Of a DNA stretch of 64,000 nucleotides, positions 52,687-62,530 are shown in pieces (the first letter of the stretch is position 1; the number at the start of each line of letters is the position of its first letter). The translations under genes and the position numbers were made by a program. The notes under the pieces were generated by a model that was not told where the DNA came from, ran no database searches, and saw only the letters and a list, made by a program, of their open reading frames with translations. The stretch covers positions 1,670,501 to 1,734,500 of the forward strand of contig NZ_CP072309.1 in assembly GCF_017726655.1 (NCBI RefSeq), in the 5' to 3' direction. Origin of the DNA: Agrobacterium tumefaciens. Its GTDB lineage: Bacteria > Pseudomonadota > Alphaproteobacteria > Rhizobiales > Rhizobiaceae.

Positions 52687-54537
52687 ATGCTTTTGGCGGC
52701 AACGTCCATGGAACAGACTGGCGGTTCGGTAAGCCCGGTCCTGTCGGTTCAAAACCTCACCACGTCCTTCCGTGTCGATGGCGGCTGGAAATCCGTTGTG
52801 CGCAATATGAGTTTCGACATTGCGCCGCGTGAGACGGTGGCAATCGTCGGCGAGAGCGGCTCGGGAAAAAGCGTGACGTCGCTGTCCATCATGCGGCTGC
52901 TCGATAGAAAGACGAGTCGTATCGAAGGCAAGGTCATGCTCGGTGGACGCGACCTGCTGGCGCTGCAGGAAGAGGATATGCGCAAGGTTCGCGGCAAGGA
53001 CATTTCGATGATCTTCCAGGAGCCGATGACGAGCCTCAACCCCATCTTTCCGATCGGCAAGCAGATCGCCGAGGCGTTGACCGTGCATCATGATATCTCG
53101 TCCTCGGCGGCCAAGGCTGAAGTCATTCGCCTGCTCGAGAAGGTCCGAATTCCCAACGCAACAAATCGGTTCGACGATTATCCGCACCAGTTTTCCGGTG
53201 GCATGCGCCAACGTGTGATGATCGCCATGGCATTGGCCTCCAAACCGAAATTGCTGATCGCCGACGAACCGACAACGGCGCTTGATGTTACCATTCAGGG
53301 CCAAATCCTCGACCTCATCAAGCAGTTGCAGGAAGAGGAGGGCATGTCGGTTCTGTTCATCACGCACGATATGGGCGTTGTGGCGGAAGTGTCCGATCGC
53401 ACCATCGTCATGTTCCGCGGCGATGTGGTGGAAACCGGTACGACGGACGATATCTTCCATCGCGGCCAGCACCCATATACGCGCGCGCTGCTTTCTGCAG
53501 TGCCGAAGCTTGGCTCAATGAAAGAAAGGGTGCTCCCCGCCCGTTTCCCGATCATCGACATCAAGACCGGCGAAAGCCAGCCGGCAGTCGAGGTGAAAGA
53601 TACGGTTGCTGGCGGCAAGACTCCGATCCTTTCGGTCAAAGACCTGACGACCCGATTTGATATTCGTTCAGGTCTTTTCGGTCGCAAATCCGGCGCTGTC
53701 CACGCGGTGGAGAAAGTCTCGTTCGATCTGGCTGAGGGGGAAACCCTTTCGCTGGTTGGCGAATCCGGCTGCGGCAAATCCACCACGGGCCGGTCTATCA
53801 CGCGGTTGGTCGAGCCCACTTCGGGCGATGTTACGCTCGACGGCTACGAGGTGCTGAAGCTCGACAGGATGATGCTGCGCACGATGCGCCGTAGCGTGCA
53901 GATGATCTTTCAGGATCCTTTTGCCAGCCTCGATCCGCGCATGAGCGTCGGCACGGCGATCATGGAGCCGTTCGTGGAGCATCGGCTCGGCAGTAAGCAG
54001 CAAGCGCGTGACAAAGCCGCTGACCTGATCGAAAAGGTGGGCCTTAATCCGGATATGATGCGGCGCTTTCCGCACGAATTTTCCGGCGGTCAGCGCCAGC
54101 GTGTCGCCATTGCCCGCTCACTGATGCTCGATCCGAAGGTCATCGTGGCCGATGAGGCGGTCTCGGCGCTCGACGTTTCAATCAAGGCTCAGGTTTGCAA
54201 TTTGCTGCTCGATCTGCAGCAAAGCCTGAACCTCGCCTTTCTCTTCATCAGCCATGACATGGCGGTGGTAGAACGCGTGAGCCATCGTGTGGCAGTCATG
54301 TACCTGGGCGAAATTGTTGAAATCGGCCCACGTGCGGCAGTCTTCGACAACCCGCAACATCCCTATACGAAGAAATTGATGTCCGCCGTTCCAGTGCCAG
54401 ATCCCGCGCGGCGACAGATCAAGCGCAACATGGCGACAGATGAGATCAAAAGCCCGATACGGCCGGTGGACTATGTGGCACCTGAACGACGTTATCGGGA
54501 AGTTTCGGCCGGGCATCTGGTGCAGGAGGCGGCATAA
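52687..54537 (+). CDS. Fused double ATP-binding protein of a peptide importer (DppD-DppF/GsiA type)
   Basis: The 616-residue protein carries two peptide-importer ATPase domains. The first has [23 protein letters not shown] and [12 protein letters not shown]; the second (from about residue 320) has [23 protein letters not shown] and [12 protein letters not shown], where Ala replaces Pro after the Walker B Glu. Each domain ends in the oligopeptide-type extension ([26 protein letters not shown]). The fusion recalls GsiA. It should power the permeases at 47.4-49.3 kb, encoded on the other strand. The ATG at 52687 has TTGGAG upstream. Confidence 0.93.
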   Translation: MLLAATSMEQTGGSVSPVLSVQNLTTSFRVDGGWKSVVRNMSFDIAPRETVAIVGESGSGKSVTSLSIMRLLDRKTSRIEGKVMLGGRDLLALQEEDMRKVRGKDISMIFQEPMTSLNPIFPIGKQIAEALTVHHDISSSAAKAEVIRLLEKVRIPNATNRFDDYPHQFSGGMRQRVMIAMALASKPKLLIADEPTTALDVTIQGQILDLIKQLQEEEGMSVLFITHDMGVVAEVSDRTIVMFRGDVVETGTTDDIFHRGQHPYTRALLSAVPKLGSMKERVLPARFPIIDIKTGESQPAVEVKDTVAGGKTPILSVKDLTTRFDIRSGLFGRKSGAVHAVEKVSFDLAEGETLSLVGESGCGKSTTGRSITRLVEPTSGDVTLDGYEVLKLDRMMLRTMRRSVQMIFQDPFASLDPRMSVGTAIMEPFVEHRLGSKQQARDKAADLIEKVGLNPDMMRRFPHEFSGGQRQRVAIARSLMLDPKVIVADEAVSALDVSIKAQVCNLLLDLQQSLNLAFLFISHDMAVVERVSHRVAVMYLGEIVEIGPRAAVFDNPQHPYTKKLMSAVPVPDPARRQIKRNMATDEIKSPIRPVDYVAPERRYREVSAGHLVQEAA

Positions 54538-54651
54538 TCGATGGTGTTCCTCATCAGCGAGGGCGCCTTGCGCACCGGATCGATGACTACGGTGATGAGA
54601 CAACGGACTACGTGCCTGCTCGTCATGGCACGGAAGCAAGAGGCAAGCCGC

Positions 54652-55368
54652 TCAGTGCAGCCCACCCACTCCGAGATGGGTATCGATGAGCGCAGGGTTC
54701 TCAACAAGATCGCCTGATGGCCCGTTCCAGACGATGCGGCCGCGTTCCATGATAATGGCGTGATCGGCAAAATCAATGGCCATCTGAATGCGCTGCTCGA
54801 CGAGAAGAATGGTCATTTCGCCTGACTGGGCGAGTTTAGAAAAGGCGGCCATCAGCTCTTCGCAGATAACCGGCGCAAGACCCTCAAGTGGCTCGTCCAG
54901 GAGCAGCACGCGCGGCTGGCCAAGAATCGTTCTTGCTGTCGACAGCATCTGCTGCTCGCCGCCAGATAGCTGCGAACCGAGATTTCGGCGGCGCTCCTTC
55001 AGACGCGGAAACAGCGTGTAGGCTTCCTCTATCGCTGATTTCGGTCGCCCCTTGAGGCCGACAAATAGATTTTCCTCGACAGTCAGCGTCGGGAAGACAT
55101 CGCGTGTTTGCGGCACGTAACCAAGGCCAGCCTGTGCACGCGCGGCGCTCGGCAGGGTGGCAATATCCAGTCCGCCGATGCGGATATCGCCGGAAAAGCG
55201 TTTCGTCTGGCCGGCCAGCGTGGCGAAGAGGCTTGTCTTGCCGACGCCGTTGCGGCCGAGCACGGCGAAACGCGAGCCTGATGGCACGGAAAGCGACAGG
55301 CCCTCGATGACCTTTGTCGGGCCATAACCGGCCGTGAGGTTGACGATTTCAAGCGGCGCTGCGGGCAT
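54652..55368 (-). CDS. Branched-chain amino acid ABC ATP-binding protein (LivF type)
   Basis: This 238-residue ATPase has Walker A LGRNGVGKTS, signature LSGGEQQMLSTARTI, Walker B VLLLDEPLEGLAP and the His-switch replaced by LVEQRIQMA, as is normal in LivF. The ATG at 55368 overlaps the LivG-type gene by 20 bases. It is the last gene of the operon and pairs with LivG. LivF-type proteins are shared by importers of branched-chain amino acids, urea and short amides. Confidence 0.93.
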   Translation of the reverse strand: MPAAPLEIVNLTAGYGPTKVIEGLSLSVPSGSRFAVLGRNGVGKTSLFATLAGQTKRFSGDIRIGGLDIATLPSAARAQAGLGYVPQTRDVFPTLTVEENLFVGLKGRPKSAIEEAYTLFPRLKERRRNLGSQLSGGEQQMLSTARTILGQPRVLLLDEPLEGLAPVICEELMAAFSKLAQSGEMTILLVEQRIQMAIDFADHAIIMERGRIVWNGPSGDLVENPALIDTHLGVGGLH

Positions 55369-56113
55369 CGGCGTAACTTCCCAGATAGGCTTGGCGGACT
55401 TCCGCATTGCTGGTGACGTCTTCAGGCGAACCATCAAAGATCACCGCACCTGCAGCAAGCACCACCACACGTTTGGCAAAACGGAAGACCAGATCCATGT
55501 CGTGCTCGATCATCAGGATGGCGAGGTCTGCGGGCAGCCGGTCGAGCGCCTGTTCGATGCGCGCCGTTTCCGTGGAGGGCACGCCTGCGGCGGGCTCATC
55601 AAGGAGCAGGATTTTCGGGCGAAGTGCCATGGCAAGCGCAATCTCGATGAGCCGTTGCTGGCCGTAGGCAATCTCACGCACCCGGGATTGCGAAAGGGTG
55701 AGGAGTCCGAGCGTCCCAAGAATATCGCGGGCTTCGCTCATGACCGAGGGCATGGTGCGGTAACGGCCGAAAATTCGACCCGTCTTGCCCTCACGCTGGA
55801 GGATGGCGAGCGCGACGTGTTCTTCCGGCGTCATATCCTGAAACAGACGGGTAACCTGAAAGGAGCGCACGAGGCCGCGTTTGACCCGCTGGCTGGCGCT
55901 GAGGCCGGTGACGTCTTCCCCGGCAATGCGCACCGTGCCGGCTGACGGCCTGATATTGCCGGTGACGAGGTTGACGAAGGTCGTCTTGCCGGCGCCATTG
56001 GGGCCGATGAGTACCGTGCGGTCGCCCGGCGAAAGCGACAGCGAGACATTGTTGGTGACGACGAGACCACCGAAATTTTTCTGGAGGCCAGAGACCTCGA
56101 AAATGGCGTTCAT
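55349..56113 (-). CDS. Branched-chain amino acid ABC ATP-binding protein (LivG type)
   Basis: The 254-residue ATPase has Walker A GPNGAGKTT, a degenerate signature IAYGQQRLIEIALAM, and Walker B ILLLDEPAAGV. LivG proteins usually read LSYGQQR at this signature, so the change is family-typical. MIEHDMDLVF is the His-switch. It overlaps LivM by four bases and LivF by 20. Confidence 0.93.
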   Translation of the reverse strand: MNAIFEVSGLQKNFGGLVVTNNVSLSLSPGDRTVLIGPNGAGKTTFVNLVTGNIRPSAGTVRIAGEDVTGLSASQRVKRGLVRSFQVTRLFQDMTPEEHVALAILQREGKTGRIFGRYRTMPSVMSEARDILGTLGLLTLSQSRVREIAYGQQRLIEIALAMALRPKILLLDEPAAGVPSTETARIEQALDRLPADLAILMIEHDMDLVFRFAKRVVVLAAGAVIFDGSPEDVTSNAEVRQAYLGSYADARSAA

Positions 56114-57117
56114 GTGCGGCCTCCCCGGATGCGCGCAATGATTTGCTCACCTGCACCGTAAAGTCCACGCGGTGCAAAAAGCACCACTGCGATCAGCAGC
56201 AGGCCGACAATTGTGAGCCAGTGGAAGGGATTGGCCGCGGAAACGACATCCTCAAACCACATGAAGGTGACGGTTCCGATGAGTGCCCCGTAAAGGGAAC
56301 CTGCGCCGCCCAGCACCAGCATGACCAGGCCCTCGGCAGAGAGCGTAAAGGAGAGGCTGTCGAGACCGACGACCTGTGTGGAAATAGCGTTGAGCGCGCC
56401 CCCGATGCCGGCGACGATTCCCGATATCACGAACATCTTCAAGATCGTACCGTTGACGGAGCCACCCATGGCCTGGATGCGAACGCTGTCCTGCTTGACG
56501 CCCCGGCATAACATGCCGAAGGGAGAGTGAACCACGATCTTCAGAGCTACGAAGACGAGGAGCAAAAGACACACACCATAAATATAGGCGGTACGTCCAA
56601 AGAGATCGAAATCGAACGTGCCGAAAAGGGCGTCGGGAGAAATGCCCGAGAGGCCGTCGCTGCCGCCCGTCCAGCCTGATGCCTTGTTGGCCGCCTCGTG
56701 AAACAGATGGATGACGGCGATGGAAAGCACGAGCTGCGGCAGGCCATGGGCACGCAGCAGCACGGCGCCGGATAAAAGGCCGGAAATGCCGCCTGCGACA
56801 GCGCCGATCGCTGTCATGAGAAGCGGATCGGTGATTTCAAAATGCGCGGCTGCGATGCCGGCGGCATAGGCGCCCGCGCCGAACAGGGCGGCGTGTCCGA
56901 GCGTCGCGACACCGCAATAGCCGGTCACCAGATCGATCGACAGCACCAGAAGTGCAATGGCGATGATACGGGTCAGGAGCGCCAGATTATCGGGAAACAG
57001 AAAGTAGCCGATGGTGGCGGCAGCGATAATGAGCGCTGGTCCCACGAGCGCGCGCAGCGGCGAGCGTGCCGCGGAAGCTGCGGCAATTTCAGTCGCTTCG
57101 TTCATGAGCACCGCCAT
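56110..57117 (-). CDS. Branched-chain amino acid ABC permease (LivM type)
   Basis: This 335-residue permease has about eight to ten membrane segments and the LivM stretch GYCGVATLGHAALFGAGAYA near residue 68. The C-terminal part has EGLVMLVLGGAGSLYGALIG. The ATG at 57117 is one base after the LivH stop; an ATG 12 bases further in is also possible. It dimerises with LivH. Confidence 0.92.
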   Translation of the reverse strand: MAVLMNEATEIAAASAARSPLRALVGPALIIAAATIGYFLFPDNLALLTRIIAIALLVLSIDLVTGYCGVATLGHAALFGAGAYAAGIAAAHFEITDPLLMTAIGAVAGGISGLLSGAVLLRAHGLPQLVLSIAVIHLFHEAANKASGWTGGSDGLSGISPDALFGTFDFDLFGRTAYIYGVCLLLLVFVALKIVVHSPFGMLCRGVKQDSVRIQAMGGSVNGTILKMFVISGIVAGIGGALNAISTQVVGLDSLSFTLSAEGLVMLVLGGAGSLYGALIGTVTFMWFEDVVSAANPFHWLTIVGLLLIAVVLFAPRGLYGAGEQIIARIRGGRT

Positions 57118-57118
57118 C

Positions 57119-57982
57119 TCATTTCGCCCTTCCAAGAAGGCCGCGCGGGAACAGCGTGATAATCACGATGACCGCCAGATAAAAGAAGAATTCGCCGTAT
57201 TCGGGAGCAAGATACCGCCCGGTTGTGTCAATGGCGCCAAGTAGGAGGCACGCGATCAGCGCACCCGGAATGGAGCCTGCGCCGCCGACCGAAACCACCA
57301 CGAGGAAGGTGACCATGTAGCGCAGCGCATAATAGGGTTCGACCGGCAGCAGCTCGGCCCCGATGACACCGCCCATGGCGGCAAGGCCCACTGCGATGGC
57401 GAAGCTGACGGCATAGATGACCTCGGTGCGCACCCCGAGTGCCGCCGCCATGGCGGCGTTGTCGACCGCCGCCCGAAGCTTGATACCAAATGCAGTCTTT
57501 TCAAATGTGAACCAAAGCGCCCCGGCCACGGCGAGACCGCAGGCAATTGCAAAGATGCGGTGGGTCGCGATGGTACGGAAACCGAGATCGGTCGGCCCCG
57601 CGAGTTGCGGCGGTAAGGGGATGGTCTTGAGCGTCGGCCCGAACACGAAGTTGGCGATGCCGATGATGCAGAAGGTGATGCCAATGGTCATCAGCACCTG
57701 CGTCAGCTCTGGTGCACCATAGATGCGACGGTAGAGGAAACGCTCAAGCGGAATGGCGATGACGATGGTGCCGACGATGGCGACGAGGATCGCAACGGCG
57801 TAACCAAGGCCAAGGCCATGGGCAGCGTAGGACGCGATGTAGCCGCCGATCATGGCAAAGGCGCCATGCGCCAAGTTGACCACACGCATCAGCCCCATCG
57901 TGACGGAAAGTCCGATGGAGATAATGAACAGGACCATGCCATAGGCGAGCGCATCGATGAGGATGCTGAAAACCGTCTGCAT
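57119..57982 (-). CDS. Branched-chain amino acid ABC permease (LivH type)
   Basis: The 287-residue permease has the LivH start IDALAYGMVLFIISIGLSVT, MRVVNLAHGAFAMIGGYIA near residue 33, and VVSVGGAGSIPGALIACLLL near the end. The ATG at 57982 begins at the first helix with GGGAGGAG upstream; a longer in-frame reading adds residues with no membrane character. A stem lies between it and the binding-protein gene. Confidence 0.92.
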   Translation of the reverse strand: MQTVFSILIDALAYGMVLFIISIGLSVTMGLMRVVNLAHGAFAMIGGYIASYAAHGLGLGYAVAILVAIVGTIVIAIPLERFLYRRIYGAPELTQVLMTIGITFCIIGIANFVFGPTLKTIPLPPQLAGPTDLGFRTIATHRIFAIACGLAVAGALWFTFEKTAFGIKLRAAVDNAAMAAALGVRTEVIYAVSFAIAVGLAAMGGVIGAELLPVEPYYALRYMVTFLVVVSVGGAGSIPGALIACLLLGAIDTTGRYLAPEYGEFFFYLAVIVIITLFPRGLLGRAK

Positions 57983-58029
57983 GCTGAAAGAGCTCCTCCC
58001 GTGCCACATACGCCCCTGTGGGCTGGAGA

Positions 58030-58050
58030 CGGGCCGCTACCGGCGGCCCG
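58030..58050 (-). other. Hairpin after the Liv-type binding-protein gene
   Basis: CGGGCCGC pairs perfectly with GCGGCCCG around a 5-base loop, 23 bases past the binding-protein stop and before the LivH-type gene. No T-run follows on the minus strand. Likely an mRNA-stabilising or attenuating stem. Confidence 0.55.
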
Positions 58051-58073
58051 ACAAGCTTGCTGGAAGCCTTGCT

Positions 58074-59246
58074 TTATTTCGCCGCCGCAAGGCCCGGATC
58101 GCCCTGCTTTTCGAACGTCCGTGTTTCCTTGTTATAATAGGACCCATCATCCGCCTTGGCGACTTCACGCAGATAGATGTTTTGGGTGATATGCCGGCTT
58201 TCGGGATCGATGCTGACAGGGCCACGGGGACTTGTCCAGGACAGACCTTTCACGGCGTCGACCGCCTTCTCAGCATCCTGCTTTCCGCCGGTCGCTTCGA
58301 TCATCTTGCTGATGACGTACATGCCGTCGTAAGCCCCGACTGACGTGAACGAGATGTCCTTGGGATTACCGATGGCCTTGCCGATAGCTTCGATGAAGGC
58401 CTTGTTTTCAGGCGAATCGTGCGACACTGAATAATGGAAGGTCGTCTGCATGCCGAGCGCGGCTTCGCCGAGCGCTGGCAGATCTGGCTCCTGCGTAAGA
58501 TCGCCGGGACCGAAAAGCTTGATGCCTGCCGATTTCAGGCCGTTGTCGTTAAATGCCTTGACGAAGCCAAGCGTCGTGGGGCCGGATGGCAAGAAGGCGA
58601 AGACGCCTTGCGCGCCAGAATCCTTTGCGCGCTGCATGATGGGGCTGAAGTCGTTGGTGGCAAGTGGCATGCGAATGCTTTCCACCACTTCGCCCCCCGC
58701 TGCGGTGAATGCCGCTTTGAAGGCGTTTTCGGCGTCCACGCCAGGACCGTAGTCGGTGACAAGCGAAATCACCTTCTTCACACCACCATCAAACGCCACC
58801 TTCGCGATCGGGGTCGAGGTCTGCCATGTCGTAAAGGAGGTGCGCACGACGTAGGGGCTTTTGGTGACGATAGCGGAGGTTGCCGCGTTCATGACAACCA
58901 TAGCAACGTTGCCCTGCTTCAAAAGCGGCGTCACGGCCATCGCATCGGGCGTGAACATGAAACCACCCAGATATTGCACGCCTTCCTTGACCACGAGTTC
59001 CTGTGCCAGCGCCTTGGATTGCGCGGGGTCCGGCTGCGGAACATCGCGGTAGACAACTTCGATCGTGTTATCGCCGATCTTGTTACCGTTCAGCGCAAGC
59101 CATGCATCGATGCCCGCCTTGAAATTTTTGCCGTGGATTGCGAAGGGGCCCGACATCGGCCCAATGACACCGACCTTGATCGTGTCTGCCGCGGCGACGG
59201 AACTGAAAAGAGTGGCCGCGAGCGCGGCGATAATCGGCAACTTCAT
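58074..59246 (-). CDS. Branched-chain amino acid/amide-binding protein (LivJ/LivK family)
   Basis: This 390-residue periplasmic protein has a signal peptide ending at SSVAAA-DT (about residue 20). It has the type I receptor fold with IKVGVIGPMSGPFAIHGKNF at 22-41, VTDYGPGVDAENAFKAAF near 188 and SVGAYDGMYVISKMIEAT near 329. LivJ-like proteins bind leucine, isoleucine or valine, but many members bind aromatic acids, urea or amides. GGGAGGAAATC directly precedes the ATG. It is the first gene of a complete five-gene importer operon. Confidence 0.92.
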   Translation of the reverse strand: MKLPIIAALAATLFSSVAAADTIKVGVIGPMSGPFAIHGKNFKAGIDAWLALNGNKIGDNTIEVVYRDVPQPDPAQSKALAQELVVKEGVQYLGGFMFTPDAMAVTPLLKQGNVAMVVMNAATSAIVTKSPYVVRTSFTTWQTSTPIAKVAFDGGVKKVISLVTDYGPGVDAENAFKAAFTAAGGEVVESIRMPLATNDFSPIMQRAKDSGAQGVFAFLPSGPTTLGFVKAFNDNGLKSAGIKLFGPGDLTQEPDLPALGEAALGMQTTFHYSVSHDSPENKAFIEAIGKAIGNPKDISFTSVGAYDGMYVISKMIEATGGKQDAEKAVDAVKGLSWTSPRGPVSIDPESRHITQNIYLREVAKADDGSYYNKETRTFEKQGDPGLAAAK

Positions 59247-59535
59247 GATTTCCTCCCAAGCGGCCCTTGGCTCCCATCCACTGGCCCAGCCTGCAGAGTG
59301 AGGAGTGTAGTCGCTGATGTAAAATGAATTAAGGGGGAAAATAGATAACCTGATGGTTATCAATAAGCTGTCGCTTGGCGTTCTTCGCGTTTAGGACTTC
59401 AGAGCGCGGCCGCGTCGCAAACCAGCTGAGGCCGCAGCCTGATCCCTCGCTGGGTGCAACCCACGCTTTAACGAGTTCTAAGGGGATTGTCGCTAGTGTC
59501 CCAAAGCATATTTTTGAACTTTATTCGGTGTCTTG

Positions 59536-59910
59536 ATGGGCGAATATCAGAACAAAGCTGTCGAGCTGATGCGGACCCTCGTCGGGGAAAAGATGCTCAA
59601 CAATAAAGTGGAGCGACGGGAAGAGTTTCTGCGCAAGGCGCTCACGCTGTATCACGCCATGGGCGGAACGGTAGAAGACCTACAAGCTGCGGCAAAGGAC
59701 ATGGGGATTAAGCCAGCCCTAAGCATCGATGTCGCGGTTGGCGATGTCATGCACAATCTGGCGGCAATCGGCCATGTCGCCGATCTCGATATCATTCAAG
59801 CCGGTTACAACAAACTCGACGCTGCTAATCTTCACATTCTCAGCAAGGGCAAGAAGTTGCTTGAGAAGCAGCGGGATCAGAAGCTCGCTGCCGCGAATCC
59901 GGCGAAATGA
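59536..59910 (+). CDS. Small helical protein of unknown function
   Basis: The 124-residue protein is rich in predicted helices and charged residues (NKVERREEFLRKALTLYHAM; LSKGKKLLEKQRDQKLAAAN). No signal peptide, membrane segment or known domain is visible. The ATG has only a weak GGTG upstream. Codon use looks like its neighbours and a strong hairpin follows the stop, which supports a real gene. The 289 bases before it hold the divergent promoters, with nothing else recognised. Confidence 0.65.
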   Translation: MGEYQNKAVELMRTLVGEKMLNNKVERREEFLRKALTLYHAMGGTVEDLQAAAKDMGIKPALSIDVAVGDVMHNLAAIGHVADLDIIQAGYNKLDAANLHILSKGKKLLEKQRDQKLAAANPAK

Positions 59911-59931
59911 GCCGCCCACTGCGGGGCGGCT
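59910..59931. terminator. Two-way hairpin between convergent genes
   Basis: AGCCGCCC pairs perfectly with GGGCGGCT around a 6-base loop, starting at the last base of the small helical gene and ending six bases before the stop of the convergent M14-type gene. No T-run is present. Confidence 0.55.
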
Positions 59932-59937
59932 GAGAAT

Positions 59938-61671
59938 TCAGGCGGTTTCGGCGGACATAATCTCCTGCCAGGCATCATAGGCCGATAAAACCGTTTCCAT
60001 TTGCGCCGTGTGGCCGGTGATGAAATCGTCGCCGTAGATGGTCTCATCTGGATATTCCGTGATCAGCGTCATCGGCACGGTGTGGCGGTCGTCGACGGAA
60101 GACAGACAAGGGAAGCCGTTGATGATGCGGAAACCGGTTTCGCCGGCGTGGGTCTCATAAAGCGCGATTTGGCGGTTATTGTAGTCAAGCAGGCCGGGAA
60201 TGGCGCCGAGATGACGGGTTACCCTGTCGAGCAGGGCTTCGGCCTGCCTTTCCCAGTCCGCATGGTGGCGGATGATGAGGAAGAAACCCTTCGGCAGCGT
60301 CCACATGGCGAAATTGCGCGGCACGTAACCGGATAGTGGTCTGGTCCATTCATGCGAAGGATAACCGTGCAGGTTCACATGCAGCTTCGCACCGCTTATC
60401 TCCTGCGCCTTGAAGCGGATTTCCTTCTCGCTCAGATGGCTGCCTGAATTTTCCGGCGTGCGATATTCGAGATCATCACCGAGTGCCGTGTAGCGCGCGG
60501 CATGGTGCATATGGCGGGGATTATCGACGCGAAGGCGCTGGTGCAGGGCATATCCGTCAGGGTTTTCCAGCGGAGAAATCGTGAAATGCGCACCCTTGCG
60601 CTCCGCGAGTTTGCGCGCGGCGCGGATGGCACCGACGATGCCCGTCGTTTCGTTCGGGTGCTGGCCGCCGCTCACCATCACGGCGGCATCGCTGCCGGCC
60701 ACGTAACGGGCGGAAAGGATGCGGCCGGAGCGGGAGCGGGCATCGAAGGCCTCGCCACTGATATCCGCCAGCAGAGCCAAAAGTTGCCCAGCCGCGATCG
60801 GTTCGCGGGCCTTGTCGATCGGCTGCTCGCCGCCATCGAGGAAGGCTTTGGTGAGCTTTCGGGTCTCGATGTGGACGGAGATTTCACCTTCGCTTTTGAC
60901 TATTTCCGGCACGATCTGGCCGGGTCTCAGGCCCCGGTCACCCAGCGGGCGCCCAGATTTCTTCTGGAAGAATTCGAGCAGCGAGAAGTAAAAATCCTCA
61001 TGCAGCGCTTCGCGAAGGCTGACGACCTCATCGCCAACGGAGAGGGCCAAGTCCTCGGCCGGATGCGTGACGCGGATGTTCAGTTCTTCGAAATAGGGCT
61101 CGTCATTGCCCCAGCCATGATTGGCGACGGCATGAATTGCTGCTTCGAAAAGCTGCTCGTATTCCGTCTCCATCCGCTCGCCCGAGGCATCACCGGCAAG
61201 CCGGAACCAGCCGGTGGGGGAGACATTGGTTTCACCCACGATATCGGTATGGACCCGGTTTGGAGCGAGAACCTTGAGAGTTTCCGTTTTGCCGTTGCGG
61301 CTTAGCGTAACGTCATAATGGAATTCATCGTCCTTACGGGCGATGAATTCCAGCTTCGCATCGCCCACCAGCGCCGCCAGCGGATAGGCCTCCAGCCGGA
61401 ATCGGTTGGCGGGGGCGTTTTCGTGCACCGGGTAACGCACCTCGATGGCGTCAACGCCATCCAGATTGATCTCTTCCAGAAAGGTGAAGAGAAGCGGCTT
61501 GTAGGCGCTGCGGATGCGGGCGCAGACGCCTTTTTTCTTCAGCCTCTCTTCGGTCTCGCGGCGGCTTTTGGCGTCATCGAAAGTCCATGTCTCGAAGGAC
61601 TGGCCGGGCTCGGCGCGGGCGATCAAGGTATCCAGAGTACGCTCGAAGGTCTGGTCGAAAATCTGGCTCAT
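59938..61671 (-). CDS. M14-type zinc carboxypeptidase with a long N-terminal region
   Basis: This is a 577-residue protein. The C-terminal 250 residues match M14 carboxypeptidases: zinc ligands His338 and Glu341 in SGGQHPNETTG, His435 in VNLHGYPSH, and a general-base Glu candidate in YETHAGETGF (about 506-511). The first 320 residues have no family I can name. There is no signal peptide, so it acts in the cytoplasm. It lies four bases after a DppC-type permease gene, which suggests it trims the peptides imported by that system. The ATG at 61671 has GAGG eight bases upstream. Confidence 0.85.
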   Translation of the reverse strand: MSQIFDQTFERTLDTLIARAEPGQSFETWTFDDAKSRRETEERLKKKGVCARIRSAYKPLLFTFLEEINLDGVDAIEVRYPVHENAPANRFRLEAYPLAALVGDAKLEFIARKDDEFHYDVTLSRNGKTETLKVLAPNRVHTDIVGETNVSPTGWFRLAGDASGERMETEYEQLFEAAIHAVANHGWGNDEPYFEELNIRVTHPAEDLALSVGDEVVSLREALHEDFYFSLLEFFQKKSGRPLGDRGLRPGQIVPEIVKSEGEISVHIETRKLTKAFLDGGEQPIDKAREPIAAGQLLALLADISGEAFDARSRSGRILSARYVAGSDAAVMVSGGQHPNETTGIVGAIRAARKLAERKGAHFTISPLENPDGYALHQRLRVDNPRHMHHAARYTALGDDLEYRTPENSGSHLSEKEIRFKAQEISGAKLHVNLHGYPSHEWTRPLSGYVPRNFAMWTLPKGFFLIIRHHADWERQAEALLDRVTRHLGAIPGLLDYNNRQIALYETHAGETGFRIINGFPCLSSVDDRHTVPMTLITEYPDETIYGDDFITGHTAQMETVLSAYDAWQEIMSAETA

Positions 61672-61675
61672 CTGA

Positions 61676-62524
61676 TTACCTCGAGGTTCTGCCTGTCGGG
61701 TCGAGGCTGTCGCGCAGCCAGTCGCCGAGAAGGTTGAGGCCAAGCACGGTGAGCAGGATGGCAAGGCCAGGGAAAACGCTGACCCACCACGCGGTCTGCA
61801 GATAGGTGCGGCCATCCGCCAGCATGCCGCCCCAGCTTGGAATTGTCGGATCAACGCCGAGACCAAGGAAGGTGAGGCTGCTTTCCAGCAGGATGTTGTT
61901 GGCGACATTCAGCGTCATCAGCACGATGACGGGGCCGATGAGGTTCGGCAGCAGGTGCTGAAGGATGATGCGCCAGTCTTTCACACCAATAGCGCGGGCG
62001 GAAAGGATGAATTCCCGCTCCCTGAGCGTCAGCACCGAGCCGCGCACAAGGCGGGCATATTGCACCCATTGCGAGACGATCAGGAGGATGATGGTGTTGG
62101 TGAGGCTGCCGCCCACAATGGCGATGAAGGTGATGGCCAAGAGAATGAAGGGCATGGCGAGCTGGATATCGGCAAAGCGCATGACCAGCATATCCCAGAA
62201 GCCTCGGTAATAACCAGCAACAAGTCCGACAGCGACGCCGAAGTTGACAGCACCGATGACCGAGGTGAAACCGACCAGCAGCGAAATCTTGCCGCCGGCG
62301 ACAACGCGGGCGAGCACATCACGTCCGAGCGGATCGGTGCCCAGAGGATGGGCGGCATTAGCGAAGGGTTTGGCAAGGCGCGCCATCAGGTCGATCTTGT
62401 CGGCCCCGCCCGGAAACAGCACGTCGGAAAAGAGGACGGCGAGGCAGATGATTGTCGTCAGCGACGCGCCGAGGACGAATTCGAGATTGGTGAAGCGCGC
62501 GAGACGCGAGGTTTTGGCAGCCAT
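61676..62524 (-). CDS. Peptide ABC transporter permease (DppC type), fourth importer
   Basis: The 282-residue permease has GTDPLGRDVLARVVAGGKIS near 62, the EAA region EFILSARAIGVKDWRIILQH and the C-terminal LGLNLLGDWLRDSLDP. An ATG at 62524 and a GTG at 62530 both follow GGAG; the ATG has better spacing. It follows the DppB-type gene by a few bases and precedes an M14-type carboxypeptidase gene. Confidence 0.92.
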   Translation of the reverse strand: MAAKTSRLARFTNLEFVLGASLTTIICLAVLFSDVLFPGGADKIDLMARLAKPFANAAHPLGTDPLGRDVLARVVAGGKISLLVGFTSVIGAVNFGVAVGLVAGYYRGFWDMLVMRFADIQLAMPFILLAITFIAIVGGSLTNTIILLIVSQWVQYARLVRGSVLTLREREFILSARAIGVKDWRIILQHLLPNLIGPVIVLMTLNVANNILLESSLTFLGLGVDPTIPSWGGMLADGRTYLQTAWWVSVFPGLAILLTVLGLNLLGDWLRDSLDPTGRTSR

Positions 62525-62530
62525 CGTCAC

